Below are positions 12,121 through 19,081 of a DNA stretch of 64,000 bases, piece by piece. The notes below the pieces were generated by a model that ran no database searches, had not been told where the DNA came from, and saw only the letters and a program-made list of their open reading frames with translations. The stretch comes from Pseudomonas sp. K2I15 (lineage in GTDB: Bacteria; Pseudomonadota; Gammaproteobacteria; Pseudomonadales; Pseudomonadaceae), in the NCBI RefSeq assembly GCF_002204795.1, contig NZ_NIXO01000019.1:1-64000 (forward strand), read 5' to 3'. Made by a program: the position numbers and the translations under genes. Numbering within the stretch: position 1 is the stretch's first letter; every line of letters starts with the position of its first letter.

Positions 12121-12552
12121 TCAGAACTTGTACGCCTGACGCCCAATCAGCAGCCACTTGCCTTTCTGCTTCTGCCAGACCTGGAAGTTTTCAATTTCGG
12201 TGGGCACCTCAACGCCACTGTTCACCGCCTGTGCGGAAAAGTGGTTGCGCACCAGGGCGGTGTCGCCATTGAGGGTGATGGTCTGTTTTTGCATCTCCAG
12301 GGTCTTGAAACCGCTTTTGCCGGTTTCGATGTCAGCGATAAATTCCTGCTTGTTCTGGATCTTGCCGCTGGAGTGGCCGTAGGTGAGGTTGTTCGAGGTA
12401 AGGGCCTGCAGTTGCGGGATGTCCTTGTGCAGCATGGCCTGGGTCAAGTGATCGACCGCAACGGCTACATCCTTGTCACTCGCGGCAGGGGCAGCCGCCG
12501 CGTAACCGCTGAACAGGCACAGAAAACCAATCAGAACCTTGACGTTTTGCAT
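12121..12552 (-). CDS. Exported NTF2-like (DUF4440-type) protein
   Basis: Small secreted protein with a predicted SnoaL/DUF4440 cone fold; its function is unknown. The 143-residue product has a signal peptide cleaved near residue 22 ('GYAAAAP'). The domain follows, with the N-terminal helix 'DVAVAVDHLTQAMLHKDIPQLQALT', central 'LTYGHSSGKIQNKQEFIADI' and C-terminal 'FQVWQKQKGKWLLIGRQAYKF', a pattern standard for the family. The start at 12552 is preferred over the longer frame because the signal peptide begins there and GGAAAC precedes it. No clear functional partner is nearby. Confidence 0.85.
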   Translation of the reverse strand: MQNVKVLIGFLCLFSGYAAAAPAASDKDVAVAVDHLTQAMLHKDIPQLQALTSNNLTYGHSSGKIQNKQEFIADIETGKSGFKTLEMQKQTITLNGDTALVRNHFSAQAVNSGVEVPTEIENFQVWQKQKGKWLLIGRQAYKF

Positions 12553-12790
12553 GGGTGTTTCCTTGTTGTTGTGGGGTACTGGTACGACACAGGATATGTT
12601 TTGTAGTCGTCGTACAACCATGCCGTATTTTGGTCGATCAAGGAAAGTTAAATTTCTATTTGTCCGAAATATTAGGGCTACTGGTAATTGTGGGACGTCG
12701 TATCACTAGCGATAAATCCGGCGGGGCTTCCCGTAGAAATAGCACCTGGCTATGCTGTGGTCGGAGCCCCAACACCGGCGAGGGAATGCA

Positions 12791-13000
12791 ATGCTTTTTG
12801 ATTGGCACAGTGACTCGATCCAGCGCGATACCCGCGTTACCCCGCAGTACAAGAACACTCAGAATGTGCGCCGCTTCATGCTTGAGCACTGCGGTGCAGG
12901 GTTCAAGTTCGACCGCGATTTCATGGCATGGATTCGCAACGACATCCCCAAGACCATGGGCGATGTGGTGGATGAATGGCAGCGCCGCAACGGCCAGTAA
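12791..13000 (+). CDS. DUF6434 family small protein
   Basis: Sixty-nine-residue protein with the DUF6434-like pattern: 'FDWHSDSI' at the N-terminus, 'RVTPQYKNTQNVRRFM' and 'FKFDRDFMAWIRND', ending 'VVDEWQRRNGQ'. Relatives occur alone or next to SAP-type DNA-binding domains; the function is not established. The start at 12791 has GAGGGAATG close upstream; the open frame begins at 12752. It is the first gene of a tight operon with RidA (12-bp gap) and a CPBP protease. Confidence 0.75.
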   Translation: MLFDWHSDSIQRDTRVTPQYKNTQNVRRFMLEHCGAGFKFDRDFMAWIRNDIPKTMGDVVDEWQRRNGQ

Positions 13001-13012
13001 GGACAACAAAAC

Positions 13013-13483
13013 ATGACACCCGATCAAAAGTACGCGGCGGCCATGGTGCGCCTGGGTTACCAACTCACCGAGTTCAAGATCGGCGGCAACTACACGCCGC
13101 TGTTAAGGGATGGCAATCACGTTTACATCAGTGGCCAGATCCCTCGCGTGGGTGACGCCATCGTGCTGCCCGGCAAGGTCGGCGAAAGCCTCAGCCTGGC
13201 CGACGCACAAATTGCGGCGGGGGTCAGCGCGTTGCGTTGCCTGGGGTTGCTCAAGCAGGCACTGGGCTCGCTGGATCAGGTCAAGGCGATCCTCAAGATC
13301 AACGTGTACGTGCGCAGCGCGGATGACTTTGACCAGCAAAGCGAAGTGGCCAACGGCGCGTCCGACCTGTTGAACGAGATTCTGGGCGCGGCCGGCGCCC
13401 ACACACGCACCTCGGTGGGCGTGCTGCAGTTGCCCAAGGGCGCGGCCGTGGAAATCGACATGATCGCTGTGGCTCGGGGCTGA
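13013..13483 (+). CDS. RidA family protein
   Basis: Member of the RidA/YjgF/UK114 family, trimeric proteins that include enamine/imine deaminases. At 156 residues it is longer than canonical RidA (about 130) and belongs to the subgroup beginning 'GYQLTEFKIGGNYTPLLRDGNHVYISGQIPRV'. The C-terminal 'GAHTRTSVGVLQLPKGAAVEIDMIAVA' contains the arginine that binds the substrate carboxylate in true RidA and ends with the family E-x-D strand. The exact substrate is uncertain for this subgroup. It is the middle gene of the DUF6434-RidA-CPBP operon, with six bases to the next gene. Confidence 0.92.
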   Translation: MTPDQKYAAAMVRLGYQLTEFKIGGNYTPLLRDGNHVYISGQIPRVGDAIVLPGKVGESLSLADAQIAAGVSALRCLGLLKQALGSLDQVKAILKINVYVRSADDFDQQSEVANGASDLLNEILGAAGAHTRTSVGVLQLPKGAAVEIDMIAVARG

Positions 13484-13489
13484 CGCCGA

Positions 13490-14224
13490 GTGATCGCCGA
13501 CGCGTTTGCGGTACTGGTCCACTATGGGGTTTATCTGTTTCCAGGGCTGATCCTGTTTGGCCTGTGGTTCGCCCTCACGCCGAAAACATTGCCGGGCGTG
13601 CGCATCGTTATCCTGTTGCTGGCATTCGTGCTGATGCGCGATGCGATGACGCCGCTGGGCATGTGGTCGTTGAGCAGCCAGGTGCAGATCGGGTTCACGG
13701 CCAATCCCCTCGTGTTGGCCGCTTTGGGCGGTTTATCCCTGGGGCTGATTGCACTGCTCGCGCGCCTGGCGCCGGAGCTGTGGCAACTGACGGTGCTGTT
13801 CAAGGGCAACCGCAGCGCGGGCCTGGTGGTGGGGCTTGTAGCGGGGTGTTTGATCGGCCTGCCATTGCGGCTTTACCAAGGTATCGAGCCGGCGGCGATC
13901 CCGGCTTACTGGACCTGGCTGGTGGGCATGCTGGTGCTTGCCTACTGCGCCAATGCGCTGGAAGAGGTGTTGTTTCGCGGCTTCCTGCAGGGTTATCTCG
14001 AACAACACGTCACGCCACTGCGCGCTGCGTTGATCAGCGCGCTGGCGTTCGCCGCGTGCCATTCATTTTTGGCCCTGAGCGTGACTCAACTGGGCTGGCC
14101 AGTGTTGGCGTTTACCCTGATCGAAGGGTTGGCCTGCGGGTGGGTGCGGATGCGCTATGGCGTGGTGGCGGCGACGGCCACCCATGGCACGGCGATTTTG
14201 CTGATTGCCGTGCCGATGGTGTAA
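13490..14224 (+). CDS. CPBP family intramembrane metalloprotease
   Basis: Integral-membrane protease of the CPBP (CAAX protease and bacteriocin-processing) family, with about seven hydrophobic segments in 244 residues. The glutamate pair and arginine of motif one are present in 'ALEEVLFRGFLQGYLEQH' (about residue 160). A histidine in 'FAACHSFLALS' provides a second motif, and 'THGTAIL' ends the protein. It starts at a GTG six bases after ridA, so it is translationally linked. A second CPBP gene lies at 29623. Confidence 0.9.
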   Translation: MIADAFAVLVHYGVYLFPGLILFGLWFALTPKTLPGVRIVILLLAFVLMRDAMTPLGMWSLSSQVQIGFTANPLVLAALGGLSLGLIALLARLAPELWQLTVLFKGNRSAGLVVGLVAGCLIGLPLRLYQGIEPAAIPAYWTWLVGMLVLAYCANALEEVLFRGFLQGYLEQHVTPLRAALISALAFAACHSFLALSVTQLGWPVLAFTLIEGLACGWVRMRYGVVAATATHGTAILLIAVPMV

Positions 14225-14230
14225 GCCGTC

Positions 14231-14653
14231 TCAGGCCTGTACATCAACGCCGATTTGCGCCTGCAGCCAGTCCTTGTAGACCGCGATGTTATCCGTCGAC
14301 TGGTCGCCATTTTTGGCGGTGATGGTCTTGCCGTCCAGGCGCCCGATGTCGAGCAGATACTGAAGACCGTTGGCCACATGCGTGGCGTCGCTTTTGCTGA
14401 GTGACTGCACATCGGGCAGTTCGACGGAGTTGCTTTTATCGTCGAAGGTCGCCCAGGAAGGATTGGCCCTGGCGGTGGCAACGGTTTGCGCTGTGGAGCG
14501 TACTTGCTCCTGATAGCTGGCTTCCAGCTTGGCCTTGATCTCGGGCGTGGCGTTGATGACCTCAATCCTCCCCGCCCGCAGAGTGCCGTTTTCCATGGAC
14601 TGTGTAAGTGCCTTCTGTCCCAGCGCAAACAGACTTGTAGTGCTTCCTATCAT
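14231..14653 (-). CDS. Hypothetical protein
   Basis: Not recognised. The 140-residue product is hydrophilic with no signal peptide or membrane segment. 'TTSLFALGQKALTQSMENG' near the N-terminus looks helical, and the C-terminal part 'LDIGRLDGKTITAKNGDQSTDNIAVYKDWLQAQIGVDV' looks compact. The start at 14653 follows GGGAGCAGC; the frame is open to 14785, but without coding-like sequence. It converges with the CPBP gene six bases away. Alanine and serine spacing in the first 60 residues resembles small secreted or structural proteins of pseudomonads, but that is only an impression. Confidence 0.7.
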   Translation of the reverse strand: MIGSTTSLFALGQKALTQSMENGTLRAGRIEVINATPEIKAKLEASYQEQVRSTAQTVATARANPSWATFDDKSNSVELPDVQSLSKSDATHVANGLQYLLDIGRLDGKTITAKNGDQSTDNIAVYKDWLQAQIGVDVQA

Positions 14654-14788
14654 GGTGCTGCTCCCTTGTTGGTAGCAGCAACAGAGCAAAATCCGGGCCA
14701 TGTGCTGCAAGCTTTGTGCAGCGTGGCATTGGCGGCATCGCCGCGACAAGGGAGTGGTCATGGGTTGCCGAGTCCGGCAAGGCATTGC

Positions 14789-15643
14789 CTATTTCGACCG
14801 TTCATACGCCGCGGTCATCACCTGCCACGTCTGCGTATCCGCCGGAATCAAATGCTCGATGCGCAACGACGTCACGGTGATGTCCTGCGGCATGCCGAAG
14901 GTGGTGAAAGTCGACATGAAGTTCAGCTCACCTTCCCGCGAATTGACGCGTGTCAGCACCAGCGGCGGCAGTTCATTGGCCAACGCTCCGGTGCTGTGCG
15001 GGGCCGGCAGGCGTTCTAAAATCCTGGCGAGTTCTGGGTTGCCCAACGCCTCGCGGGTTGCTCGCTGCCAGGCGATGGTTCGGATTTCTTCAGCGTTGAG
15101 CAAGTGATCACCCAGGCCGCCAGGCTGCAGCAAGGTGACCAGCAAATTCAGTCCATCAGCCGCCTCCGGCTTGATCCCCACCAGATCAAACAGCACCTGC
15201 GTGCTCGCATTGGCGGCGAGCACTTCCCACTGGCTGCCCAGCACGATCGCCGGCGCAGGATTATTGGCGTGCAGCACATGGCTGATAGCCTCGCGAATGG
15301 CCTCCATCGACGGTGAAGACAACGGGGTTGCCTCATAGCGCGGGGCAAAACCTGCGGCCAGGAACACGTTGTTGCATTGCTCCAGCGGAGCCTCCAGTGC
15401 CATCAGCAGGTTGTGCAACGTGCCCGGGCTGGGCTTGGCGCGGCCGGTCTCGATACAGCTCAAGTGGCGCTGGGAAATCCCGATGATCAGCGCCAGTTCC
15501 AGCTGGCTCAGTTGGGCTTGCCGACGCAGCACGCGCAATTGCGCGCCGGCGGTGGTGTCGGGGTTGGCGCGGGGGAAAGGGTGGCTGCTCATGGGCTGAC
15601 TCTGGCCGTGCGGGTCGGTGGTGTCGATGACCTGTGAGGTCAT
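14789..15643 (-). CDS. XRE family regulator with MmyB-like ligand-binding domain
   Basis: Transcription factor. Residues about 35-90 are an HTH_3 domain ('LRVLRRQAQLSQLELALIIGISQRHLSCIETGRAKPS'). The C-terminal ~170 residues match the MmyB-like domain ('SQWEVLAANASTQVLFDLVG' and 'TFTTFGMPQDITVTSLRIEHLIPAD'), proposed to bind a lipid-like or small ligand. The start is either 15643 or the second ATG at 15592. Genes of this type usually regulate a divergent neighbour; here that neighbour is the DUF2834 membrane protein. Confidence 0.9.
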   Translation of the reverse strand: MTSQVIDTTDPHGQSQPMSSHPFPRANPDTTAGAQLRVLRRQAQLSQLELALIIGISQRHLSCIETGRAKPSPGTLHNLLMALEAPLEQCNNVFLAAGFAPRYEATPLSSPSMEAIREAISHVLHANNPAPAIVLGSQWEVLAANASTQVLFDLVGIKPEAADGLNLLVTLLQPGGLGDHLLNAEEIRTIAWQRATREALGNPELARILERLPAPHSTGALANELPPLVLTRVNSREGELNFMSTFTTFGMPQDITVTSLRIEHLIPADTQTWQVMTAAYERSK

Positions 15644-15708
15644 TGAGAGGCAGAGGACGTTATCACTAATGTGCGGCTTCCCGAACCCTTGTCTCCAAGG
15701 AGGAGAAC

Positions 15709-16026
15709 ATGCAAAGACCCTGGATTGCCCTGGCCGGGTTGTTGGCTTTTACCTTGTACACAGTGATCACGATGCTCATGGCCGAGCAATCGCTCATGGC
15801 GTTCGGGCTTGAATTGATGTCGAGGCCGGACACTGCCCAGGTGGTGATTGACCTGTATCTGATGGCGGTGATGGCGTGCGTATGGATGTACCGGGATGCG
15901 CGGGCCAGAGGAAATTCCCTGGCGTCGGTGCTGCCATATTTGTTGATAGCGGTGGTGTTCGTATCTATCGGTCCGCTGCTGTATATCGTGGTCAACGGGT
16001 TCCGCCAGCCTTCAGGGAGCCGGTGA
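15709..16026 (+). CDS. DUF2834 family membrane protein
   Basis: Small inner-membrane protein of 105 residues with three hydrophobic segments: 'IALAGLLAFTLYTVITMLM', 'QVVIDLYLMAVMACVWMYRDARARG' and 'SVLPYLLIAVVFVSIGPLLYIVV'. The middle signature with W-x-Y-R-D-A-R is characteristic of DUF2834. Its function is unknown. A strong ribosome site (AAGGAGGAG) precedes it. The stop overlaps the start of a MAPEG-like fragment (TGATG), which implies an original two-gene operon. Confidence 0.9.
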   Translation: MQRPWIALAGLLAFTLYTVITMLMAEQSLMAFGLELMSRPDTAQVVIDLYLMAVMACVWMYRDARARGNSLASVLPYLLIAVVFVSIGPLLYIVVNGFRQPSGSR

Positions 16027-16163
16027 TGACGGCTTATGCCCTGTGCGTGCTGGTGCTGTTCTTGAAGATGTTGGCGATCTCCTGCTACCAGGGTTTCTTT
16101 CGCCTCAGATACCGCGCATTTACCAACTACGAGGACGTCGGCTTCTTCGATAGCCCACTGTAG
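16026..16163 (+). pseudogene. MAPEG family protein, truncated after 45 codons
   Basis: The frame starts inside the DUF2834 stop and encodes 'MTAYALCVLVLFLKMLAISC' followed by 'YQGFFRLRYRAFTNYEDVGFF'. This is the first transmembrane helix and following loop of MAPEG proteins (normally about 130-150 residues, four helices). The frame then enters the REP element, and the TAG of CTGTAGGAGCG at 16161 is its stop codon. The rest of the gene is absent on the far side of the REP pair. Whether the 45-residue product is made is unknown. Confidence 0.75.
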
Positions 16164-16259
16164 GAGCGAGCTTGCTCGCGAAGAGCCGGAGGGCGCCGCG
16201 TTGAATCAGGATGCGAGCGTCATCGTTAACGACCTTCGCGAGCAAGCTCGCTCCTACAG
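16158..16259. repeat. REP pair (class B) at the MAPEG break point
   Basis: The left arm CTGTAGGAGCGAGCTTGCTC starts at 16158 and the inverted right arm GCGAGCAAGCTCGCTCCTAC ends near 16259. The overall structure is the same as at 3273-3374, and the inner bases are partly similar ('aatcaggatgcgagcgtcatcgtt'). It also precedes the 3' end of the convergent transsulfuration operon. Confidence 0.85.
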
Positions 16260-16277
16260 GGAGTCAACAGGTTGTGT

Positions 16278-17444
16278 TTATATCCGCGCCAAGGCCTGCG
16301 CCAGATCCGCCCGCAGGTCTTCTACATCCTCAACCCCTACCGACAACCGCACCAACCCGTCACCAATCCCCAACTGCGCCCGGGTCGCCGCCGGAATGCT
16401 CGCATGGGTCATGATCGCCGGGTGCTCGATCAAACTTTCCACACCTCCCAGGCTTTCAGCCAGCGCAAAGATCTTCACGTTTTCCAGGAAGCGTGTCGCG
16501 CCTGCCAGGTCGCTTTTCAGGTCCACCGAAATCATCCCGCCAAACCCGCGCATCTGTCGCCGCGCCAGCTCATGCTGCGGATGCGAGGCCAACCCCGGGT
16601 AATAAACCCGCGCCACCTGCGGCTGTTGTTCCAACCACGTCGCCAGCTCCAGCGCATTGCTGCAATGGCGCTCCATGCGCAGCGCCAGGGTCTTCACCCC
16701 GCGCAGGGTCAGGAACGCATCAAACGGCCCGGCAATCGCTCCCACGGAGTTTTGCAGGAAGCCCAGGCGCTCGGCCAATTCAGGATTCTGGCCCACCACC
16801 GCGATGCCGCCGATCACATCGGAATGGCCGTTGAGGTACTTGGTGGTGGAGTGCACCACCACGTCAAAACCCAGCTCCAGAGGCCGCTGGATCCATGGGC
16901 TGGCGAAGGTGTTGTCGGCCACGCAAATGATGCCCCGGGCACGGCAGATGCGAGAGATGGCGCTGAGGTCGGTCAGGCTCAACAGCGGATTGCTCGGGGT
17001 TTCGACCCAGACCATCCGCGTGTCGTCCTGCAACGCGGCTTCGAAGGCCGACAGGTCGGTCAGGTCGACGAAGCTGAAGCGATGCCCGGCGCTGCGTTGG
17101 CGCACTTTGTCGAACAGGCGGAAAGTACCGCCGTACAAATCATTGCCGGAGACCACGTGGGAACCGGCGTCGAGCAGTTCCAGCACGGTGGAAATCGCCG
17201 CCAGCCCGGAGGCGAACGCGAAGGCCTGGGTGCCGCCTTCAAGGTCCGCCACGCAACGTTCCAGGGCAAAGCGCGTCGGGTTGTGGGAGCGCCCGTAGTC
17301 GAAGCCTTTATGGACGCCGGGGCTCTCTTGCAGGTAGGTGGAGTTGGCGTAGATCGGTGGCATCAGCGCGCCGGTGGTCGGGTCCGGGGATTGCCCGGCA
17401 TGGATCACGCGAGTGGCGAAGGCGCTTTTATCGTGCTGGGTCAT
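16278..17444 (-). CDS. Cystathionine gamma-lyase/synthase-type PLP enzyme
   Basis: Fold-type I PLP enzyme of the Cys/Met metabolism family, 388 residues. It has 'FATRVIHAGQSPDPTTGALMPPIY' at the N-terminus, 'FASGLAAISTVLELL' and the PLP lysine in 'VVHSTTKYLNGHSDVIGG' (about residue 200). The C-terminal 'SLGGVESLIEHPAIMTHAS' and 'VRLSVGVEDVEDL' are family signatures. It lies immediately after a cystathionine beta-synthase gene with a four-base overlap. The expected role is therefore cystathionine cleavage to cysteine in reverse transsulfuration. The frame is open far upstream, but the ATG at 17444 matches the usual N-terminus. Confidence 0.92.
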   Translation of the reverse strand: MTQHDKSAFATRVIHAGQSPDPTTGALMPPIYANSTYLQESPGVHKGFDYGRSHNPTRFALERCVADLEGGTQAFAFASGLAAISTVLELLDAGSHVVSGNDLYGGTFRLFDKVRQRSAGHRFSFVDLTDLSAFEAALQDDTRMVWVETPSNPLLSLTDLSAISRICRARGIICVADNTFASPWIQRPLELGFDVVVHSTTKYLNGHSDVIGGIAVVGQNPELAERLGFLQNSVGAIAGPFDAFLTLRGVKTLALRMERHCSNALELATWLEQQPQVARVYYPGLASHPQHELARRQMRGFGGMISVDLKSDLAGATRFLENVKIFALAESLGGVESLIEHPAIMTHASIPAATRAQLGIGDGLVRLSVGVEDVEDLRADLAQALARI

Positions 17445-18817
17445 GCAAGGGATCTCCGTAAGTGATTGAGCAGGTCGACGCGGGTGATCAGGCCATGAAA
17501 GCCCGACGCGTCGGCAATAATTGCCACCAACCCGCGATCCAGCTCGGCCTGCAATTGCGCAAGGCTGGCGCTGGGCGCAAGGGTTTGCAGGGCGTTGGTC
17601 ATGGCGCTGGCCACGGTCATGGAAAAGTGCGCGGCATCCTGATGCAGGCCGAGCAACACATCCGACTCGTCGAGCACCCCGACCAGTCGCTGGCCGTCCA
17701 CCAGCACTGGCAGTTGCGAGACGTCCGCCAGGCGCATGCGCTGGAAGGCGGTGAGCAGGCTGTCGTCGGGGCCAACGCTGATCACCCGGCCGTCCTCGAA
17801 CCGCCGGGCGATCAGGTCGCGCAGGTCGCCGTAGTGTTTGTATTGGAGCAGGCCCTGGTCGTTCATCCATTGGTCGTTGTAGACCTTCGACAGGTAGCGC
17901 GTGCCGGTGTCGCAAACGAAGGTGACGACACGCTTGGGCTCGGTCTGCTCGCGGCAGTAACGCAGGGCGGCGGCGAGCAAGGTGCCGGTGGAGGAGCCGC
18001 CGAGAATGCCTTCGGCCCGCAGCAGTTGGCGGGCGTGGTCGAAGCTTTCTTCGTCGCTGATGGAATAGGCGTGGCGCACGCTGGAAAGGTCGGCGATCGA
18101 GGGGATGAAGTCTTCGCCGATGCCTTCCACCGCCCACGAGCCTGGCTCGATCATTTTGCCGCTGCGGCTGTACTCAGCCATCACCGAGCCCACCGGGTCG
18201 GCCAGCACCATGGCGAGGTCGGGTTGCACGCGTTTGAAGAAGCGGGTCAGGCCGGTGAGGGTGCCGGCCGAGCCGACACCCACCACAATGGCGTCCAGGT
18301 CATGCTGGGTTTGCGCCCAGATTTCCGGTGCGGTGCTGGTCTCGTGGGCCAGGGGATTGGCCGGGTTGTTGAACTGGTCGGCGAAAAACGAATCGGGAAT
18401 GTCCTTGGCCAGCCGTGCGGCGACGTCCTGGTAATACTCGGGGTGGCCCTTGCCGACATCGGAGCGGGTGATGTGCACCTCGGCGCCCATGGCTTTGAGG
18501 TGCAAGACCTTTTCGGTGGACATCTTGTCCGGCACCACCAGCACCACCCGGTAGCCTTTGGCGCGGCCCACCAGGGCCAGGCCGAGGCCGGTATTGCCGG
18601 CGGTGGCTTCGATGATAGTGCCGCCGGGGCGCAGGCGGCCGTCGCGTTCGGCGGCGTCGATCATGGCCAGGCCGATGCGGTCCTTGATCGAGCCGCCGGG
18701 GTTCTGGGATTCAAGCTTGAGGAACAGCGTGCACGGGCCGGTATCGAAGCGGCTGACCCGCACCAGCGGGGTGTTGCCGATCAGTTCGAGCACGGCGGGG
18801 CGGGAAGCGGTGGGCAT
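17441..18817 (-). CDS. Cystathionine beta-synthase with C-terminal CBS domains
   Basis: Joins homocysteine and serine to cystathionine, the first step of reverse transsulfuration. The 458 residues comprise a fold-type II PLP domain and two CBS motifs from about residue 335. The PLP domain has 'LIGNTPLVRVSRF', the PLP lysine in 'NPGGSIKDRIGLAMI' near residue 43, 'EATAGNTGLGLALV' and 'GVGSAGTLTGLTRFF'. The CBS part includes 'FEDGRVISVGPDDSLLTAFQRMRLADVSQLPVLV' and 'HGLITRVDLLNHLR'. Its 3' end overlaps the gamma-lyase start (ATGA). This gene pair is common in pseudomonads growing on methionine as sulfur source. Confidence 0.93.
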   Translation of the reverse strand: MPTASRPAVLELIGNTPLVRVSRFDTGPCTLFLKLESQNPGGSIKDRIGLAMIDAAERDGRLRPGGTIIEATAGNTGLGLALVGRAKGYRVVLVVPDKMSTEKVLHLKAMGAEVHITRSDVGKGHPEYYQDVAARLAKDIPDSFFADQFNNPANPLAHETSTAPEIWAQTQHDLDAIVVGVGSAGTLTGLTRFFKRVQPDLAMVLADPVGSVMAEYSRSGKMIEPGSWAVEGIGEDFIPSIADLSSVRHAYSISDEESFDHARQLLRAEGILGGSSTGTLLAAALRYCREQTEPKRVVTFVCDTGTRYLSKVYNDQWMNDQGLLQYKHYGDLRDLIARRFEDGRVISVGPDDSLLTAFQRMRLADVSQLPVLVDGQRLVGVLDESDVLLGLHQDAAHFSMTVASAMTNALQTLAPSASLAQLQAELDRGLVAIIADASGFHGLITRVDLLNHLRRSLA

Positions 18818-18959
18818 GTCGTCACCTGGCTACGGGAAGGGCGTATGGGATGGACAGCAGTTTTAAAGCATGGTTTTGAACATAGGCCGGTATCGCGCAG
18901 GTCGCAACCGGGCGGCCGCCTGAGTGTCTTTTTTTGGCGCATTGCTGCTTCATGACGGA

Positions 18960-18975
18960 GCACCGCTGAAGGTGG
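18960..18975. promoter_or_regulatory. Candidate NtrC-type enhancer site
   Basis: GCACCGCTGAAGGTGG resembles the enterobacterial NtrC consensus (GCACY, five bases, TGGTGC) with about two mismatches. It lies roughly 85 bases upstream of the predicted start of the sigma-54 transcript. Relevance is inferred from its position and from nitrogen-related allophanate metabolism. Confidence 0.4.
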
Positions 18976-19026
18976 CCAATCAGCCGGGCTTTTGCCAAAG
19001 CCCCGTATTCATTGGGTTGTGGGTAA

Positions 19027-19043
19027 TTGGCCCAGCGCTTGCT
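19027..19043 (+). promoter_or_regulatory. Sigma-54 (RpoN) promoter of the allophanate hydrolase operon
   Basis: TTGGCCCAGCGCTTGCT carries GG (19029-19030) and GC (19041-19042) with exactly ten bases between. This matches the -24/-12 consensus in the TTGGC and TTGCT blocks. The start of transcription would be near 19053, about 28 bases before the chosen start codon. Confidence 0.7.
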
Positions 19044-19057
19044 TCAAGAAATCCAAA

Positions 19058-19069
19058 CTTGGATACAAG
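19058..19069. promoter_or_regulatory. Candidate GntR/FCD operator
   Basis: CTTGGATACAAG is an inverted repeat (CTTG, GATA, CAAG), one base from the TTGTATACAA type recognised by many FCD-class GntR regulators. It sits just downstream of the predicted transcription start, where binding of the operon's own GntR protein would block transcription. Inference only. Confidence 0.45.
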
Positions 19070-19081
19070 ATGGAATCCTCA

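Noticed and set aside
17462..18955. Open frame of about 500 codons on the plus strand opposite cystathionine beta-synthase
   Set aside because: Glycine/alanine/valine-rich shadow of a high-GC gene; the minus-strand enzyme has all catalytic motifs.
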